Shown one piece after another: positions 43,029-53,157 of a stretch of DNA of 64,000 nt. A program made the translations under genes and the position numbers. Origin of the DNA: Bacteroidota bacterium. GTDB lineage: Bacteria > Bacteroidota > Bacteroidia > Chitinophagales > Chitinophagaceae. Each line of letters opens with the position of its first letter. Positions within the stretch are counted from its first letter, which is position 1. Where the stretch lies: contig CANGDH010000004.1 in NCBI GenBank assembly GCA_947452555.1, positions 117,553 through 181,552 of the forward strand. The letters run 5' to 3'. Below the pieces are notes generated by a model. The model searched no databases. It was not told the origin of the DNA and saw only the letters and a list, made by a program, of their open reading frames with translations.

Positions 43029-43715
43029 ATGAGAGAAACTTTAACAGCAAATCTAGCATGGCTGTTTGTTTTAGTACCAATAATCATTGGATTATCTAAG
43101 ATTGCTGTAATTGACAAATCTTACTATTGGTTTATTGTGTTCTTAAGTATTGATTTTATTTATGAGACAATTTCTATATTTATAACAAACATAACCTATA
43201 TCAATATTTTTCAATTGATTGTTAATAATATTGGTTTGCTGGTAAATTTTATAATTATATTTAGATGGGGCTACTTAAAAAATAATTTTAAATTAAAAAA
43301 TATAATTATAGTTGGCCTTATTGGACTCACTATTTTAAATTTAATTATAGAACCACAAAACAAAATTCGAGTATCGTGGTTCTTTTTTATATGTCATCCC
43401 TTAAGCGAAATAGCTTTATTGCATTTTTTAACTACACTACATAAAGCATCAATTAGTAACAAAAAAAGGCTTTCTATCATACTAATAATATTGCCAATTA
43501 TTATTACGGGCACTTATTATAGTGTATTGCAAATTTTAATGACTTTTTTATATAATACAAGTACGCAATCTCTATTTATTAAATTATATGATATAATAAT
43601 TTACATTAATTTAGCAAATTATATTTGTTTTAGTTTAGCTTTTATTTGGGCACCTAAGAAAGAAATTTATTTAGACATTCCCGAGAAACTTGATAAATCT
43701 CCAATAACAATTTAA
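43029..43715 (+). CDS. Hypothetical seven-helix membrane protein
   Basis: A 228-residue integral membrane protein with about seven hydrophobic segments spanning nearly its whole length, joined by short basic loops. The C-terminal tail (about 205-228) is soluble. I find no catalytic or binding motif. Its layout resembles 7TM sensor or scaffold modules of Bacteroidota, but there is no attached kinase. It starts one base after its partner and abuts the convergent IPExxxVDY gene. Confidence 0.65.
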   Translation: MRETLTANLAWLFVLVPIIIGLSKIAVIDKSYYWFIVFLSIDFIYETISIFITNITYINIFQLIVNNIGLLVNFIIIFRWGYLKNNFKLKNIIIVGLIGLTILNLIIEPQNKIRVSWFFFICHPLSEIALLHFLTTLHKASISNKKRLSIILIILPIIITGTYYSVLQILMTFLYNTSTQSLFIKLYDIIIYINLANYICFSLAFIWAPKKEIYLDIPEKLDKSPITI

Positions 43716-44159
43716 CTACTCGAAAATTAAATGTCCTTTGTTCTTGATTTGTTCTGGCGTTAATTCAGCAACAAGCTGAACGCCTTTGATATTGCGAACT
43801 GTATATAAAATATCGTTTACTATTTCGTCTTCAATCCATTCACCACGAATCCACCAAATAAAGTCCATATGCTTTAGTTCAGGTAATAAATATTCTCCGT
43901 CAAACTGGTTATGATAAACAAAATGTTGGATACTAGTACTAGGCTCTAGTCCTTCATACATAGAAAAATAATAAGTTCTGTTTTTACGCTTAAGTGCAAT
44001 TTCGTGATCGGGATTGAATCGAAATTCAAATCCCATGTATTGATTCAATAATAGACAAAACTGGTAGTTTTTAATAGGTGCAGTTATACCTAAAATGCGT
44101 GATCCCTCAAAGTCACTTTCATTTATAGCATCTTGGTCTAAAATTATTTTACTACTCAC
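43716..44159 (-). CDS. IPExxxVDY family protein
   Basis: A 147-residue protein of the Bacteroidota IPExxxVDY family. The defining segment appears as LLPELKHMDF (usual form LLPELKxVDY), followed by IRGEWIEDEIVNDI and the closing GHLIFE. The N-terminal LDQDAINESDFEGSRILGITA is typical. No function is established for the family. The gene is convergent with the membrane-protein gene, sharing a zero-base gap, and 12 bp downstream of the peptidase gene. Confidence 0.83.
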   Translation of the reverse strand: MSSKIILDQDAINESDFEGSRILGITAPIKNYQFCLLLNQYMGFEFRFNPDHEIALKRKNRTYYFSMYEGLEPSTSIQHFVYHNQFDGEYLLPELKHMDFIWWIRGEWIEDEIVNDILYTVRNIKGVQLVAELTPEQIKNKGHLIFE

Positions 44160-44171
44160 TTTTTATCATTT

Positions 44172-45797
44172 TTAAAACTGTAGGTCAAATTTAAGTTCTT
44201 CTGCGCTTCTTTTGATAATCAATATTGCTTTATCTCCTTTTTTAAACTTTGAAAGCACGCCCATATAGCCCATAACGTCGATAATCTTATAGTCTCCCAA
44301 TTGGATCAATACATCTCCTGCTTTCAAGCCTATTTTTTCACCCAATTTGCCTTGACTACTTCCCTCAATTCTAACACCAGTGCCTGTAAAAGCATAGTCA
44401 GGCATTACGCCCAAACTAACTGTGAACTTGGCACTCTTACCCATTGAAACTTCACGCGTTTTTAAGAAATCAAACTTGCCAATTTCGTCTGCATTTTTTA
44501 TAATGGATTGTGTCCAACGAATAATGGCAGCTTCCCCTGTATAATTAATTTTATCCCAGTCGTCGGTAGCTTTATGATAATCATTATGACTGCCTGTAAA
44601 TAAAAATAGAACTGGAATATCGTTTCTATAAAAGCTCGCATGGTCACTTGGTCCAGTGCCTGCGCTATCGTAATGTGTAATTAAGTTACTTGCATTTTTA
44701 CTCAACAAATTTGCCCATTTTGAAGATGTTCCATAACCTCCAACTGTTAATTTACGAGCAGTATCGTAGCGACCAACCATATCCATATTAACCATATAAT
44801 TAAAATTACCTTTCATGGTTGGATGAGCAAGCCAATATTTACTTCCTAATAAACCTAATTCCTCTCCTGAAAAATGTATGATTAAATAGTTATTATGATT
44901 AGGCGATTTTTTTGAAAGGCTTTTTGCCAATTCAATCAAAGCAGCTGTACCACTAGCGTTATCGTCTGCGCCATTATGAATTAAGGTATTAAGATCTAAC
45001 CCATTTTTATCCTGATTATATCCCAAATGATCCAAATGTGCTCCAAGAATTACGGTATTAGTTGCATGATTATTTATATATGCTACTACATTATGAGCAG
45101 TGCGTGTAGGATGTTCAAATTGAATATCAGCATCCACTTCATAAGTACCTGTCTCATCTTTAAAATGTTTAGCATATCCTTCCTTCGTAAAATAAATAAC
45201 AGGCAAACTCCATGATTTGGTCGTATCATATTTATTAAATTGAATATTATCCACTATCAAACCACTATTAAAAAGAAATAAAGCTGTTGCTCCTTTCTGT
45301 TTCACTTCTACTACTCTTTTAGACAACCAATCGGTCAAGTCAAAATGGGGATTGGTTTTGTTTTCTTCTAGGATATCATTTACATCATTGAACCACACTT
45401 GCTTAGCTTCGTTTAATACTATTGCTGCTTGTGATTTAAACGCACCAGAACCACAATTTGATAGTGGGAAGAAATCTGCTCCTTCCTGTAATTTTTGATT
45501 GTCTATGCTCAAATACGCATTAGTACCAAATTTTTTACCCTCGTCAATTGGAAAAGTTTGAATATATCCATTGTCACCCATCGGTAATAAACCAATTTTC
45601 TCATATTGTGCAACTATATAGTCAACTGCTTTTTGTTCTCCAATACTCCCTGCACGTCTGCCTTCTAGCTCGTCACTTGCTAAGTAACTAATATGTTTTT
45701 CAAGATTTTTGATTAACAGCTTGTCTGCTCTATTTACATGTTGCGCCTGTGTGAAAAAAGGTAGCAATAAAATCAAAAATCCAAAGTACTTATACAT
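44172..45797 (-). CDS. M28 family metallopeptidase with PDZ domain
   Basis: With the ATG at 45797 this is a 541-residue exported peptidase (signal cleaved near TQAQ). The Zn2 site of M28 aminopeptidases is complete: GAHLDHLG, GADDNASGT, SGEELGLLGS, NMDMVGRYD and SDHASFY. A PA-like insertion lies at about 110-220 and a C-terminal PDZ domain at about 470-535 (GEKIGLKAGDVLIQLGDYKI). It should cleave peptides in the periplasm or outside. It is a single gene facing away from feoB. Confidence 0.92.
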   Translation of the reverse strand: MYKYFGFLILLLPFFTQAQHVNRADKLLIKNLEKHISYLASDELEGRRAGSIGEQKAVDYIVAQYEKIGLLPMGDNGYIQTFPIDEGKKFGTNAYLSIDNQKLQEGADFFPLSNCGSGAFKSQAAIVLNEAKQVWFNDVNDILEENKTNPHFDLTDWLSKRVVEVKQKGATALFLFNSGLIVDNIQFNKYDTTKSWSLPVIYFTKEGYAKHFKDETGTYEVDADIQFEHPTRTAHNVVAYINNHATNTVILGAHLDHLGYNQDKNGLDLNTLIHNGADDNASGTAALIELAKSLSKKSPNHNNYLIIHFSGEELGLLGSKYWLAHPTMKGNFNYMVNMDMVGRYDTARKLTVGGYGTSSKWANLLSKNASNLITHYDSAGTGPSDHASFYRNDIPVLFLFTGSHNDYHKATDDWDKINYTGEAAIIRWTQSIIKNADEIGKFDFLKTREVSMGKSAKFTVSLGVMPDYAFTGTGVRIEGSSQGKLGEKIGLKAGDVLIQLGDYKIIDVMGYMGVLSKFKKGDKAILIIKRSAEELKFDLQF

Positions 45798-45863
45798 ATA
45801 AAACGTTTTACCATACAAAAATAAGTAAAGCTTTGTTCAATTTCTAATTTCGTAACTAGGGCA

Positions 45864-45871
45864 TACCTTTA
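45864..45871 (+). promoter_or_regulatory. Candidate -7 promoter element for feoB
   Basis: TACCTTTA matches seven of eight positions of TAnnTTTG, 19 bases before the preferred feoB ATG at 45891. A TTTG lies at 45832-45835. No Fur box is obvious. Confidence 0.33.
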
Positions 45872-45890
45872 AACGATAGCTTTGCCCTGC

Positions 45891-47999
45891 ATGAAACCTG
45901 GTATTCATATTGCCTTAGTGGGAAACCCCAACAGCGGAAAAAGCTCGCTTTTTAACGCCTTGACAGGTTTACACCAAAAAGTGGGTAATTTTCCCGGTGT
46001 TACTGTTGACAAGAAAACAGGAAGCTTTGCGCTTGGTGCATATACTACTACCCTAATTGACTTACCCGGCACTTATAGTTTCTATCCAAAGAGGGAAGAC
46101 GAATGGGTAGCCTATAAAGTACTAATGGGAGTAGACAAAGAGGTGAAGACAGATTTGATATTACTAGTCGCCGATGCAAGTAACTTAAAAAGAAACTTAC
46201 TTTTCTGTAGTCAAATTATTGACTTAAAAATTCCGGTGGTATTAGCACTCACCATGAATGACTTAGCTACCAAGAAAGGAATCATAATTGACGTAGAAGG
46301 TTTGCAGGCCGATTTAGGTATTCCAGTAATTGCAATAGACGCTAGAAAAAATAAAGGCTTAGTAGAATTAAAAAAAGCCCTTACAGCAATTATTGAAACA
46401 CCAAGAAGTAGACATCAAGAAAGTTTTATTGACAATAAAAGCTTGGCACCCAAAGCAATTGATGATTTTAAAAAATTATACCCAACGCATAGTGACTATG
46501 CTGCATTGCACTATTTAATGCATCATGAAACTTTTCCATTAGATCACGAAATGCAGGAAACTATTGAGCAAATTGAAATTGATAATAATTTTAATCATAC
46601 CAAAACACAGGCGCAAGAAATACTTCAACGCTATAGTCATATTCAAGAGATTATGAAAAATCGCGTGGTAGCACCAGACCCTAATGCCAAGAAAAAAAGA
46701 ACCGACAAACTAGATAATATATTTTTACACCGAGTAGGCGGCTATTTAATTTTATTTAGTGTTTTATTTTTATTGTTTCAGTCTGTTTTCTGGATGGCTA
46801 AATTCCCCATGGATGGTATTGAATGGATATTCACCAATGTCACTACCTACTTAAACGCACATTTGCCAAAAGTATGGTGGCAGGACTTATTAGTTAATGG
46901 AATGGTGGCAGGACTAGGAGGCATATTAATATTTGTGCCACAAATAATGATTTTATTTGGAATCATTACATTATTAGAGGATACCGGTTATATGGCGCGT
47001 ATAAGTTTTTTAAGCGATAAATTAATGCGTAAAGTTGGATTGAACGGAAAGAGTGTAATGCCTATGATTAGCGGGTTTGCGTGTGCCGTGCCAGCCATTA
47101 TGAGCGCCAGAAATATTGAAAATAAAAAAGAACGTTTGCTAACCATCATGGTAACTCCTTTTATGAGTTGCAGTGCAAGACTACCCGTTTATACCATATT
47201 GATATCTTTAGTGATTGACGAAAAAGTATATTTAGGTTTTTTAAGTTTGCAAGGTTTAGTAATGATGGGCCTTTATTTATTAGGTATCATAATGGCTTTA
47301 TTGGCGAGTTTTATTTTAAAATTTTTCATCAACATAAAAGAGAAGAGTTATTTTATTTTAGAATTGCCAGTATATAGAACACCGCGTTGGGGTAATATGG
47401 TAATGACCATGATACAAAAAGCAAAGATATTTGTTACCGATGCTGGTAAAGTGATAATGCTAATTAGTTTGCTTTTATGGTTTTTAAGTAGTTACGGGCC
47501 TAGTGAAAGAATGAAAAAAGTAGACAGTAACTATAGCATCGCAATTGCAGCTAATCCGTCGAATCAAAAACAAATTGAAAGACAGTACCATACTGATAAA
47601 CTAGCTAATTCCTATGCAGGTATATTAGGAAAGTCTATAGAGCCCGCTATTACGCCATTAGGTTATGATTGGAAAATTGGAATTGCACTAGTCACCTCTT
47701 TTGCTGCAAGAGAAGTATTCGTGGGAACTATGGCAACATTATATAGTGTTGAATCGGCAGATGATAGTTCCCTAAGAGAAAAATTAAAGTCGGCTAAGCG
47801 TCCAGACGGAACACCGGTATATAGTTTAGCCGCTGCCTTGTCCTTAATGATATTTTATGTACTTGCCATGCAATGCATGAGTACGCTGGCTGTAGTTAAA
47901 AGAGAAACAGGTTCTTGGAAATGGCCCGCCATACAGTTTTTTATGATGACGGGATTGGCGTATGTGATGAGTTGGGTTACTTATGTAGTAGTAAAATAA
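45891..47999 (+). CDS. feoB: Ferrous iron transport protein B
   Basis: A 702-residue inner-membrane Fe(II) transporter (ATG at 45891; a TTG at 45882 is less likely). The N-terminal G domain has GNPNSGKSSL (G1), DLPGTYSF (G3) and LTMNDLA (G4). About eight to ten membrane helices follow from residue 285, with the gate motifs SGFACAVPAIMSAR and FMSCSARLPVY. FeoA and FeoC are not adjacent. The gene ends 4 bp before the surface operon. Confidence 0.95.
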   Translation: MKPGIHIALVGNPNSGKSSLFNALTGLHQKVGNFPGVTVDKKTGSFALGAYTTTLIDLPGTYSFYPKREDEWVAYKVLMGVDKEVKTDLILLVADASNLKRNLLFCSQIIDLKIPVVLALTMNDLATKKGIIIDVEGLQADLGIPVIAIDARKNKGLVELKKALTAIIETPRSRHQESFIDNKSLAPKAIDDFKKLYPTHSDYAALHYLMHHETFPLDHEMQETIEQIEIDNNFNHTKTQAQEILQRYSHIQEIMKNRVVAPDPNAKKKRTDKLDNIFLHRVGGYLILFSVLFLLFQSVFWMAKFPMDGIEWIFTNVTTYLNAHLPKVWWQDLLVNGMVAGLGGILIFVPQIMILFGIITLLEDTGYMARISFLSDKLMRKVGLNGKSVMPMISGFACAVPAIMSARNIENKKERLLTIMVTPFMSCSARLPVYTILISLVIDEKVYLGFLSLQGLVMMGLYLLGIIMALLASFILKFFINIKEKSYFILELPVYRTPRWGNMVMTMIQKAKIFVTDAGKVIMLISLLLWFLSSYGPSERMKKVDSNYSIAIAANPSNQKQIERQYHTDKLANSYAGILGKSIEPAITPLGYDWKIGIALVTSFAAREVFVGTMATLYSVESADDSSLREKLKSAKRPDGTPVYSLAAALSLMIFYVLAMQCMSTLAVVKRETGSWKWPAIQFFMMTGLAYVMSWVTYVVVK

Positions 48000-48003
48000 T
48001 TTT

Positions 48004-51000
48004 TTAGAAATTTCTGATTGCCCTTGACGTAATTCCCCAATCTTTCCAGTCACCATGTAATCTTCCTGATGCTGGATTAGTTGCAAAGTCTAATATCCAT
48101 GCAAAGTTATTACTATACTGACTTGATGTAAGGTACCAACCATTAGCAGCAAATCCTCCAATTTGAGTTCTAGCATTATAAAGCAATGTCATCTCATCTT
48201 TACTTGGAAGATACCAGTCTGCATATCCGTTTATTGTAAGATGTTTACAATAATAAGCTGCAGACGAAGTTGTTGCACATAAGTTGACTATGTCATTTGT
48301 GTTCTGTAATCCAGTTCCAATAGCCGTTCCATTTGCACCAGCAATTGCACTACCTACACAACCCCATACCAATCCGACATTATCAGAAGTCGCAGCGATA
48401 ATACCATGCAATACACTTGGGTTATATCCTGGATCTCCCACTTGTAATATATAAGCAAGTTTTCCACCCAAGTATGCATCTCCAATAGCAGGATTTAAAG
48501 TTTTCAAACGGATATTAGGACTGTAAAATGTTTTGTTTCCAACCGTTATATATACTCTAACATAATATAATGTTGCAGGTGTTAATCCAGTTAAATTAAA
48601 ACTAAATGAACCTGGAACAGTAGTTCCGTTTACTTGTTTTAAATCATTAATTGTAGGGCTTATTGAGGTACTATAACAAATTCCATATTCTTCAATATTT
48701 ACAAAACTATTAGGGACTTTTCCAGAAACTGTTGCAGTACTGCTTGAATTAGCAAATACAACCAGGTTTTGAATTTTGGGAATAGGCACAGTTCCAACTA
48801 CCCAATTAGAGGTATTGCCCGACATATTGAAATTGTATAAACTATAGACTACTTGAAATTGCCCAGCAGTATAAGTAATATTATAATTCGAACTTGAAAA
48901 TGTTCCTCCAGTAGCTGCAGATGGGGTAATAGTGTAATAACCAACTGGATCAGTATTGGCAGTTCCTCCAGAAGAGTTCACTGTAGCAGAACCTATCGAT
49001 TCGTCATTCACTAAACCCGTTGCTGTAAAATATCTACTTCCTGCCCCTAGAGTAATATTAGATCCATAAAATTTCTGAAAATATTTACCCGTTATTGTCA
49101 ACGTTGCAGGTGCCACATAACTAATTGTTGTAGCAACTTGTTTATTGTCTGCACTTATTGAAGTAAAGAGTATATTGCCATCATGATTTCCAACTGAAGC
49201 TGTTTTTTTTAATCGTATATATAATGGCTGACTTATTATGTGTTCCGCGGTTGCATACATTTTTATGGATTCTAAATAGCCTGTCGTAGATTCAGTGGAA
49301 ATTTCAAATCCAGTTGGTGCAGCAACATTAATGAAGCTTATAATATTAGCACCTTGAACCATAATATTAGTATTTAACGAAGCTATACCGTAAGTAGTGT
49401 TCAAACTAGGCGTAATAGTAGTTGCAATAGTGATAGTTGGTTTTTTTACAGATAAAAATAGCGTAGTGATGTCGCTCCAGTTTTCTGAATTATCTTTTTT
49501 ATAATTCAATGCTCTAATTCTTACGGATTGATTGTCCACCAATTGTGTTGGTGTACCTGAGATCATTCCATCAGTAGTATTTAAAATCAACCCAGCTGGT
49601 AATACATCTAATAATTGATATGCAACTGCATCACCTCCAATATTTGTAGGAGTTAGTTGTACAATGTCAGTATTAATGTAGAAAATAGATGGAGAGATAT
49701 AACTTATAATTGGAGGTAGTTTAGTTATATTAATATTTGCTGCATAGGTATAATTACAAATACCCTTTGTGTAATTATAATTAATGGTATATGCTTGACT
49801 CGTACTTAATCCTGGTGTAAATGAACCATTACTACTTGAAAAAGAAAGTCCGGTTGGTGTGTAAGAGAAAGTTCCATTTAATGGACCATTTATATACTTT
49901 ACCATTTTTAGGTTCATATCTGATTCATCAAAATTATAAGCACCATAGGAAACTAATGTGCTTAAATCCTGAAGTACATTCACCGTAACTTTAGCAGTAT
50001 TCAAACAGCCAACTCCAGAGCCTGAGCCAACAACAGTATAAGTGGTGGTGGTGGTTGGTGTAGCAATTGGATTAGACACCAATGTGTTACTCAAGCCTGT
50101 TGCAGGAGTCCAAGTATAATTCGTAGCCCCTGTTGCTAAAAGCGAGGACGGAACACTTGGACAAATTGTCACATCGCCAGATACGCCAACAGCAGTGCCA
50201 GTTACAACACCTGTAGTTGGAGTCAAGCTTCCGTTGCCATAACCACCTCCACTTCCTCCTATATAAAAATTACTTCCAACTGGGACACTGCATACTGCTT
50301 GCACTAAATTACCCTTTGGTGTAGTGGACGCTGAAGATCCTCCTGAATAAATTGCCTTAGAATAATCAATATTGGGAGTACAAGCACCTAATACTAAAAG
50401 TGATTTAGTAGTTAAACTTGGAGAAGAACCTCCAGCATATATTGTTAATGTATAATTTATAACAGGAGTACAAGCACCTTGCACTAATAATGACTTTGGA
50501 GTAGCAATAGCAGATGCACCACCAACATAAAACATTTGTCCATAATTTAAGGATACGGAACAAGCCGCTTGAGTCAATAAAGATTTAGCAGAAGTTGTGG
50601 CAGAGCTACCTCCTTTAAAAATGTTTTGATAATCCATTGCACCGACATTAGTTCCATTGGTAATTTCGACAGGAGATATAGTTGTATTACTGCATGTTCC
50701 ATAAGTGTAGGTTATTGTATACAAACCCACGCTACTTGTATTTGGGGTAATTAATCCATTTGTTGAATTAACTTTTAGAGTGGCGGAACTTGCACTAAAT
50801 ACACCATTTGTAATACCTGTCAATGTCACTTCTTGAAGTGTAGTTAAGGTATTTGATATTTTACTTGGATAGGATATACTAGTTGCTCCATTATTATCTA
50901 ATACTTTAACCATAACTGTTGTCGTATTTCTACAGCCATCCGTACCACCTGTTCCAGTAACAGTATAAGTTGTAGTGCTATTAGGATTGGCAATGGGACT

Positions 51001-51609
51001 TGCAATATTTGCATTATTTAATCCAGTAGTTGGTGTCCATGAATAAGTAGTTGCACCATTTCCTCTTGTAGTAAGTGTTATACAATTCCCATTTATAATA
51101 GAAGTGTCAGACAAGCTAGTAAGAAACATGCCACTCAAATTATTAGATGTCGTAGCTTTTAAGTTGCCTGCTGCACTAGAAGTAGATGTCCCTCCAGTGA
51201 AAATATTCATGGGTTCTGGAATTGCACAAGCAGTATTTAAAATTGATAAAATGCCGCTACCTCCTCCATTTCCCCCTTGATACATTAAAACTGAATTATC
51301 TACTACAAAGGTACAAGCCGTATTTGTAAGTTGTAATTGACCATTACCTCCTCCGTTACCTCCTAAATACATCAAATTTATTTCACTTATATTAATCGCA
51401 CAAGCAGTGATTGCAAGTTGTAATTTACCATTACCTCCTCCGCTACCTCCTAAATAAAGTTGATATTTTTCATCAATTGAAGTCGCACATGCAGTACTCG
51501 CAATTGTAATATTGCTTGCACCCCCTCCATTACCTCCGTTGTACTGACCATAGGTATGGTCAATCACTAGAAAAAACAGAATTAATAAAATATATCTATA
51601 CTTCAACAC
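48004..51609 (-). CDS. Large secreted repeat protein with Ig-like, MBG and DUF1566 domains
   Basis: A 1201-residue exported protein. The signal (1-21) is followed by four Gly-rich repeats of 29 residues (about 23-152; core YLGGNGGGNGQLQL...AC), an Ig-like segment with TYSWTPTTGLNN, a second block of 30-residue repeats (about 328-465; YxGGSS...SLLVxGAC), further Ig-like/PKD segments, an MBG-like domain near residue 840-920, and a C-terminal DUF1566 domain (about 1035-1201) with WYLPSKDEM. It has no T9SS sorting domain. The role is probably adhesive or structural; it is the last gene of the operon. Confidence 0.8.
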   Translation of the reverse strand: MLKYRYILLILFFLVIDHTYGQYNGGNGGGASNITIASTACATSIDEKYQLYLGGSGGGNGKLQLAITACAINISEINLMYLGGNGGGNGQLQLTNTACTFVVDNSVLMYQGGNGGGSGILSILNTACAIPEPMNIFTGGTSTSSAAGNLKATTSNNLSGMFLTSLSDTSIINGNCITLTTRGNGATTYSWTPTTGLNNANIASPIANPNSTTTYTVTGTGGTDGCRNTTTVMVKVLDNNGATSISYPSKISNTLTTLQEVTLTGITNGVFSASSATLKVNSTNGLITPNTSSVGLYTITYTYGTCSNTTISPVEITNGTNVGAMDYQNIFKGGSSATTSAKSLLTQAACSVSLNYGQMFYVGGASAIATPKSLLVQGACTPVINYTLTIYAGGSSPSLTTKSLLVLGACTPNIDYSKAIYSGGSSASTTPKGNLVQAVCSVPVGSNFYIGGSGGGYGNGSLTPTTGVVTGTAVGVSGDVTICPSVPSSLLATGATNYTWTPATGLSNTLVSNPIATPTTTTTYTVVGSGSGVGCLNTAKVTVNVLQDLSTLVSYGAYNFDESDMNLKMVKYINGPLNGTFSYTPTGLSFSSSNGSFTPGLSTSQAYTINYNYTKGICNYTYAANINITKLPPIISYISPSIFYINTDIVQLTPTNIGGDAVAYQLLDVLPAGLILNTTDGMISGTPTQLVDNQSVRIRALNYKKDNSENWSDITTLFLSVKKPTITIATTITPSLNTTYGIASLNTNIMVQGANIISFINVAAPTGFEISTESTTGYLESIKMYATAEHIISQPLYIRLKKTASVGNHDGNILFTSISADNKQVATTISYVAPATLTITGKYFQKFYGSNITLGAGSRYFTATGLVNDESIGSATVNSSGGTANTDPVGYYTITPSAATGGTFSSSNYNITYTAGQFQVVYSLYNFNMSGNTSNWVVGTVPIPKIQNLVVFANSSSTATVSGKVPNSFVNIEEYGICYSTSISPTINDLKQVNGTTVPGSFSFNLTGLTPATLYYVRVYITVGNKTFYSPNIRLKTLNPAIGDAYLGGKLAYILQVGDPGYNPSVLHGIIAATSDNVGLVWGCVGSAIAGANGTAIGTGLQNTNDIVNLCATTSSAAYYCKHLTINGYADWYLPSKDEMTLLYNARTQIGGFAANGWYLTSSQYSNNFAWILDFATNPASGRLHGDWKDWGITSRAIRNF
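50220..50640 (-). repeat. Coding repeats, block 2 (30-residue unit)
   Basis: Four to five tandem units of about 90 bases inside the 1201-residue gene, encoding IFKGGSS, FYVGGAS, IYAGGSS, IYSGGSS and FYIGGSG starts, each with one conserved Cys (AC or VC) about 17 residues after the GG pair. The DNA copies have diverged at silent positions. Confidence 0.75.
51154..51543 (-). repeat. Coding repeats, block 1 (29-residue unit)
   Basis: Four to five units of about 87 bases, encoding GGNGGG or GGSGGG at residues 25, 54, 83 and 112 (period 29), with a looser copy near 139. Each unit ends in a conserved TAC triplet of residues containing one Cys. DNA copies are highly similar, for example around 51330-51450. 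Confidence 0.8.
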
Positions 51610-51627
51610 TTACTATTATTCTTAATT

Positions 51628-53139
51628 TTAAAAACTTCTAACACCTCTTCCACCACTATGAGCATCTTGTCCACTATTGTACCCATTACCACCATAATAA
51701 CTTCTATCAGATACCTGAACTACAGTAGCACCAGTTCCAAAAGAACCTCCTTTTGTAAAATTGCCTGAGTTAGATCCAGAATAGGTTGGCCATCCAACTG
51801 TATTGGCATTCCCATCGGCTCCAAGAACTCCATCACCGTTTGCAGTAGTAAATCCAGAATAGTCATAACCACTCCCACCACCAACAACTTGCTCAAATAA
51901 ATTTCCACCCATATCCATTATGCCATAATAAGTTGCTCCTGATTGTGACCTAGTACTTGTTGAAGTCGCTGCATATCCTGATCTATAAGGACTCCAGTTA
52001 TAATCGTCCCAATTATATAAACATAATCCTTCTCCTAGTTGCCCTGGCTTTTCATCAATTTGACCATATAAATTAGTACCACTTGCAGAAGTAATTAAAG
52101 TATTGCCCCAAGGATATTCTAAAGCAACTGGATTTTGTGTTCCTCTGCATGATTTTTCATATTCGAATTCTGTCATAGGTCTTAATCCAGTCCAATCTAA
52201 ATAAGCAGTAAGGTCATTCCAACTTAAATAATTCACTGGCGAATAATTCGTCAATGAACTAGTTCCAAAAACTGCAGGAATGGTGTTATATGTTCCTGCG
52301 GTTACAATATGCAGATCACCTTTATTTCCCATATTTGTAAAATAAGTACCAACAATATTTGGATACCTTGTACCCCATTTAGTCAATCTTATTGCTTGTT
52401 GATCATAGCTTAGACTATTTAAAAAATCTACATAAGCAACCATTCCTATTTCATATTTCATGCACCAATATCCATTATATCCTAATGGAAAAGTAGATGG
52501 CAAGTTATTAGGACATCCATAAACAGGATTGGAAGTATAAACAGTTGCAGCACCTAATCCAGCAGTTTGTTTAGCCGCATCAATAAATAAAGCAGTGGAA
52601 GCATTATCACCACTTGAAAAATTAGAAGTATTTGTAGGTCTTCCGTCTCCTAAATAAAATCCTCCTTGTGGCACATAGACCATTTCAACACCATACACCT
52701 TAAAATTATCTGCTACAGAAGCTGTAATTGCAGGTTGTGTAGTTAAACTGCTATTTAATTTCAAGTTTATAGTATGAGTTGAAATAGATCCGGTTCCACT
52801 TGCTGTTCGTCTAATAAAAACTCCCATACCGTCTGAAACTGCATCTACCGAAAGGAGGCTACTTCCTGATGTTACCGACGTTGTATGATCTCCAGATGTG
52901 GTACTGATTAATGCAGTTGCCCAGATATTTGTTGAAGAACATGCTTGTCTTTTTATAAACACCCAAACACCATCATAATTTGATGGTCCCGTTGAAATTT
53001 TCCAACTATTATTCCAAGCAATAGTAAAACTGATTGTCTTAGTAGCATCATTATAAGTTGGAGTAGACATGACTAAATTATTGGCTTTGACATTATTCAA
53101 AACCAATAATAAAAACAAAATACTAATTATTTTTTTCAT
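51628..53139 (-). CDS. Secreted SUMF1-domain protein, paralogue A
   Basis: A 503-residue exported protein. After the signal (about 1-19) comes an uncharacterised beta-rich domain (20-147; NSWKISTGPSNYDGVWVFIKRQ) and then a SUMF1/FGE-sulfatase-type C-type-lectin-like domain (149-503; VYVPQGGFYLGDG, LRPMTEFEYEKSCRG, MGGNLFEQV, GGRGVRSF end). The Cys pair needed for formylglycine formation is missing in the KGGSF region, so this is probably a binding or structural fold, not a sulfatase-maturing enzyme. It is 18 bp from its operon neighbours. Confidence 0.85.
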   Translation of the reverse strand: MKKIISILFLLLVLNNVKANNLVMSTPTYNDATKTISFTIAWNNSWKISTGPSNYDGVWVFIKRQACSSTNIWATALISTTSGDHTTSVTSGSSLLSVDAVSDGMGVFIRRTASGTGSISTHTINLKLNSSLTTQPAITASVADNFKVYGVEMVYVPQGGFYLGDGRPTNTSNFSSGDNASTALFIDAAKQTAGLGAATVYTSNPVYGCPNNLPSTFPLGYNGYWCMKYEIGMVAYVDFLNSLSYDQQAIRLTKWGTRYPNIVGTYFTNMGNKGDLHIVTAGTYNTIPAVFGTSSLTNYSPVNYLSWNDLTAYLDWTGLRPMTEFEYEKSCRGTQNPVALEYPWGNTLITSASGTNLYGQIDEKPGQLGEGLCLYNWDDYNWSPYRSGYAATSTSTRSQSGATYYGIMDMGGNLFEQVVGGGSGYDYSGFTTANGDGVLGADGNANTVGWPTYSGSNSGNFTKGGSFGTGATVVQVSDRSYYGGNGYNSGQDAHSGGRGVRSF

Positions 53140-53157
53140 ACTTATTGAGTTAATTTA

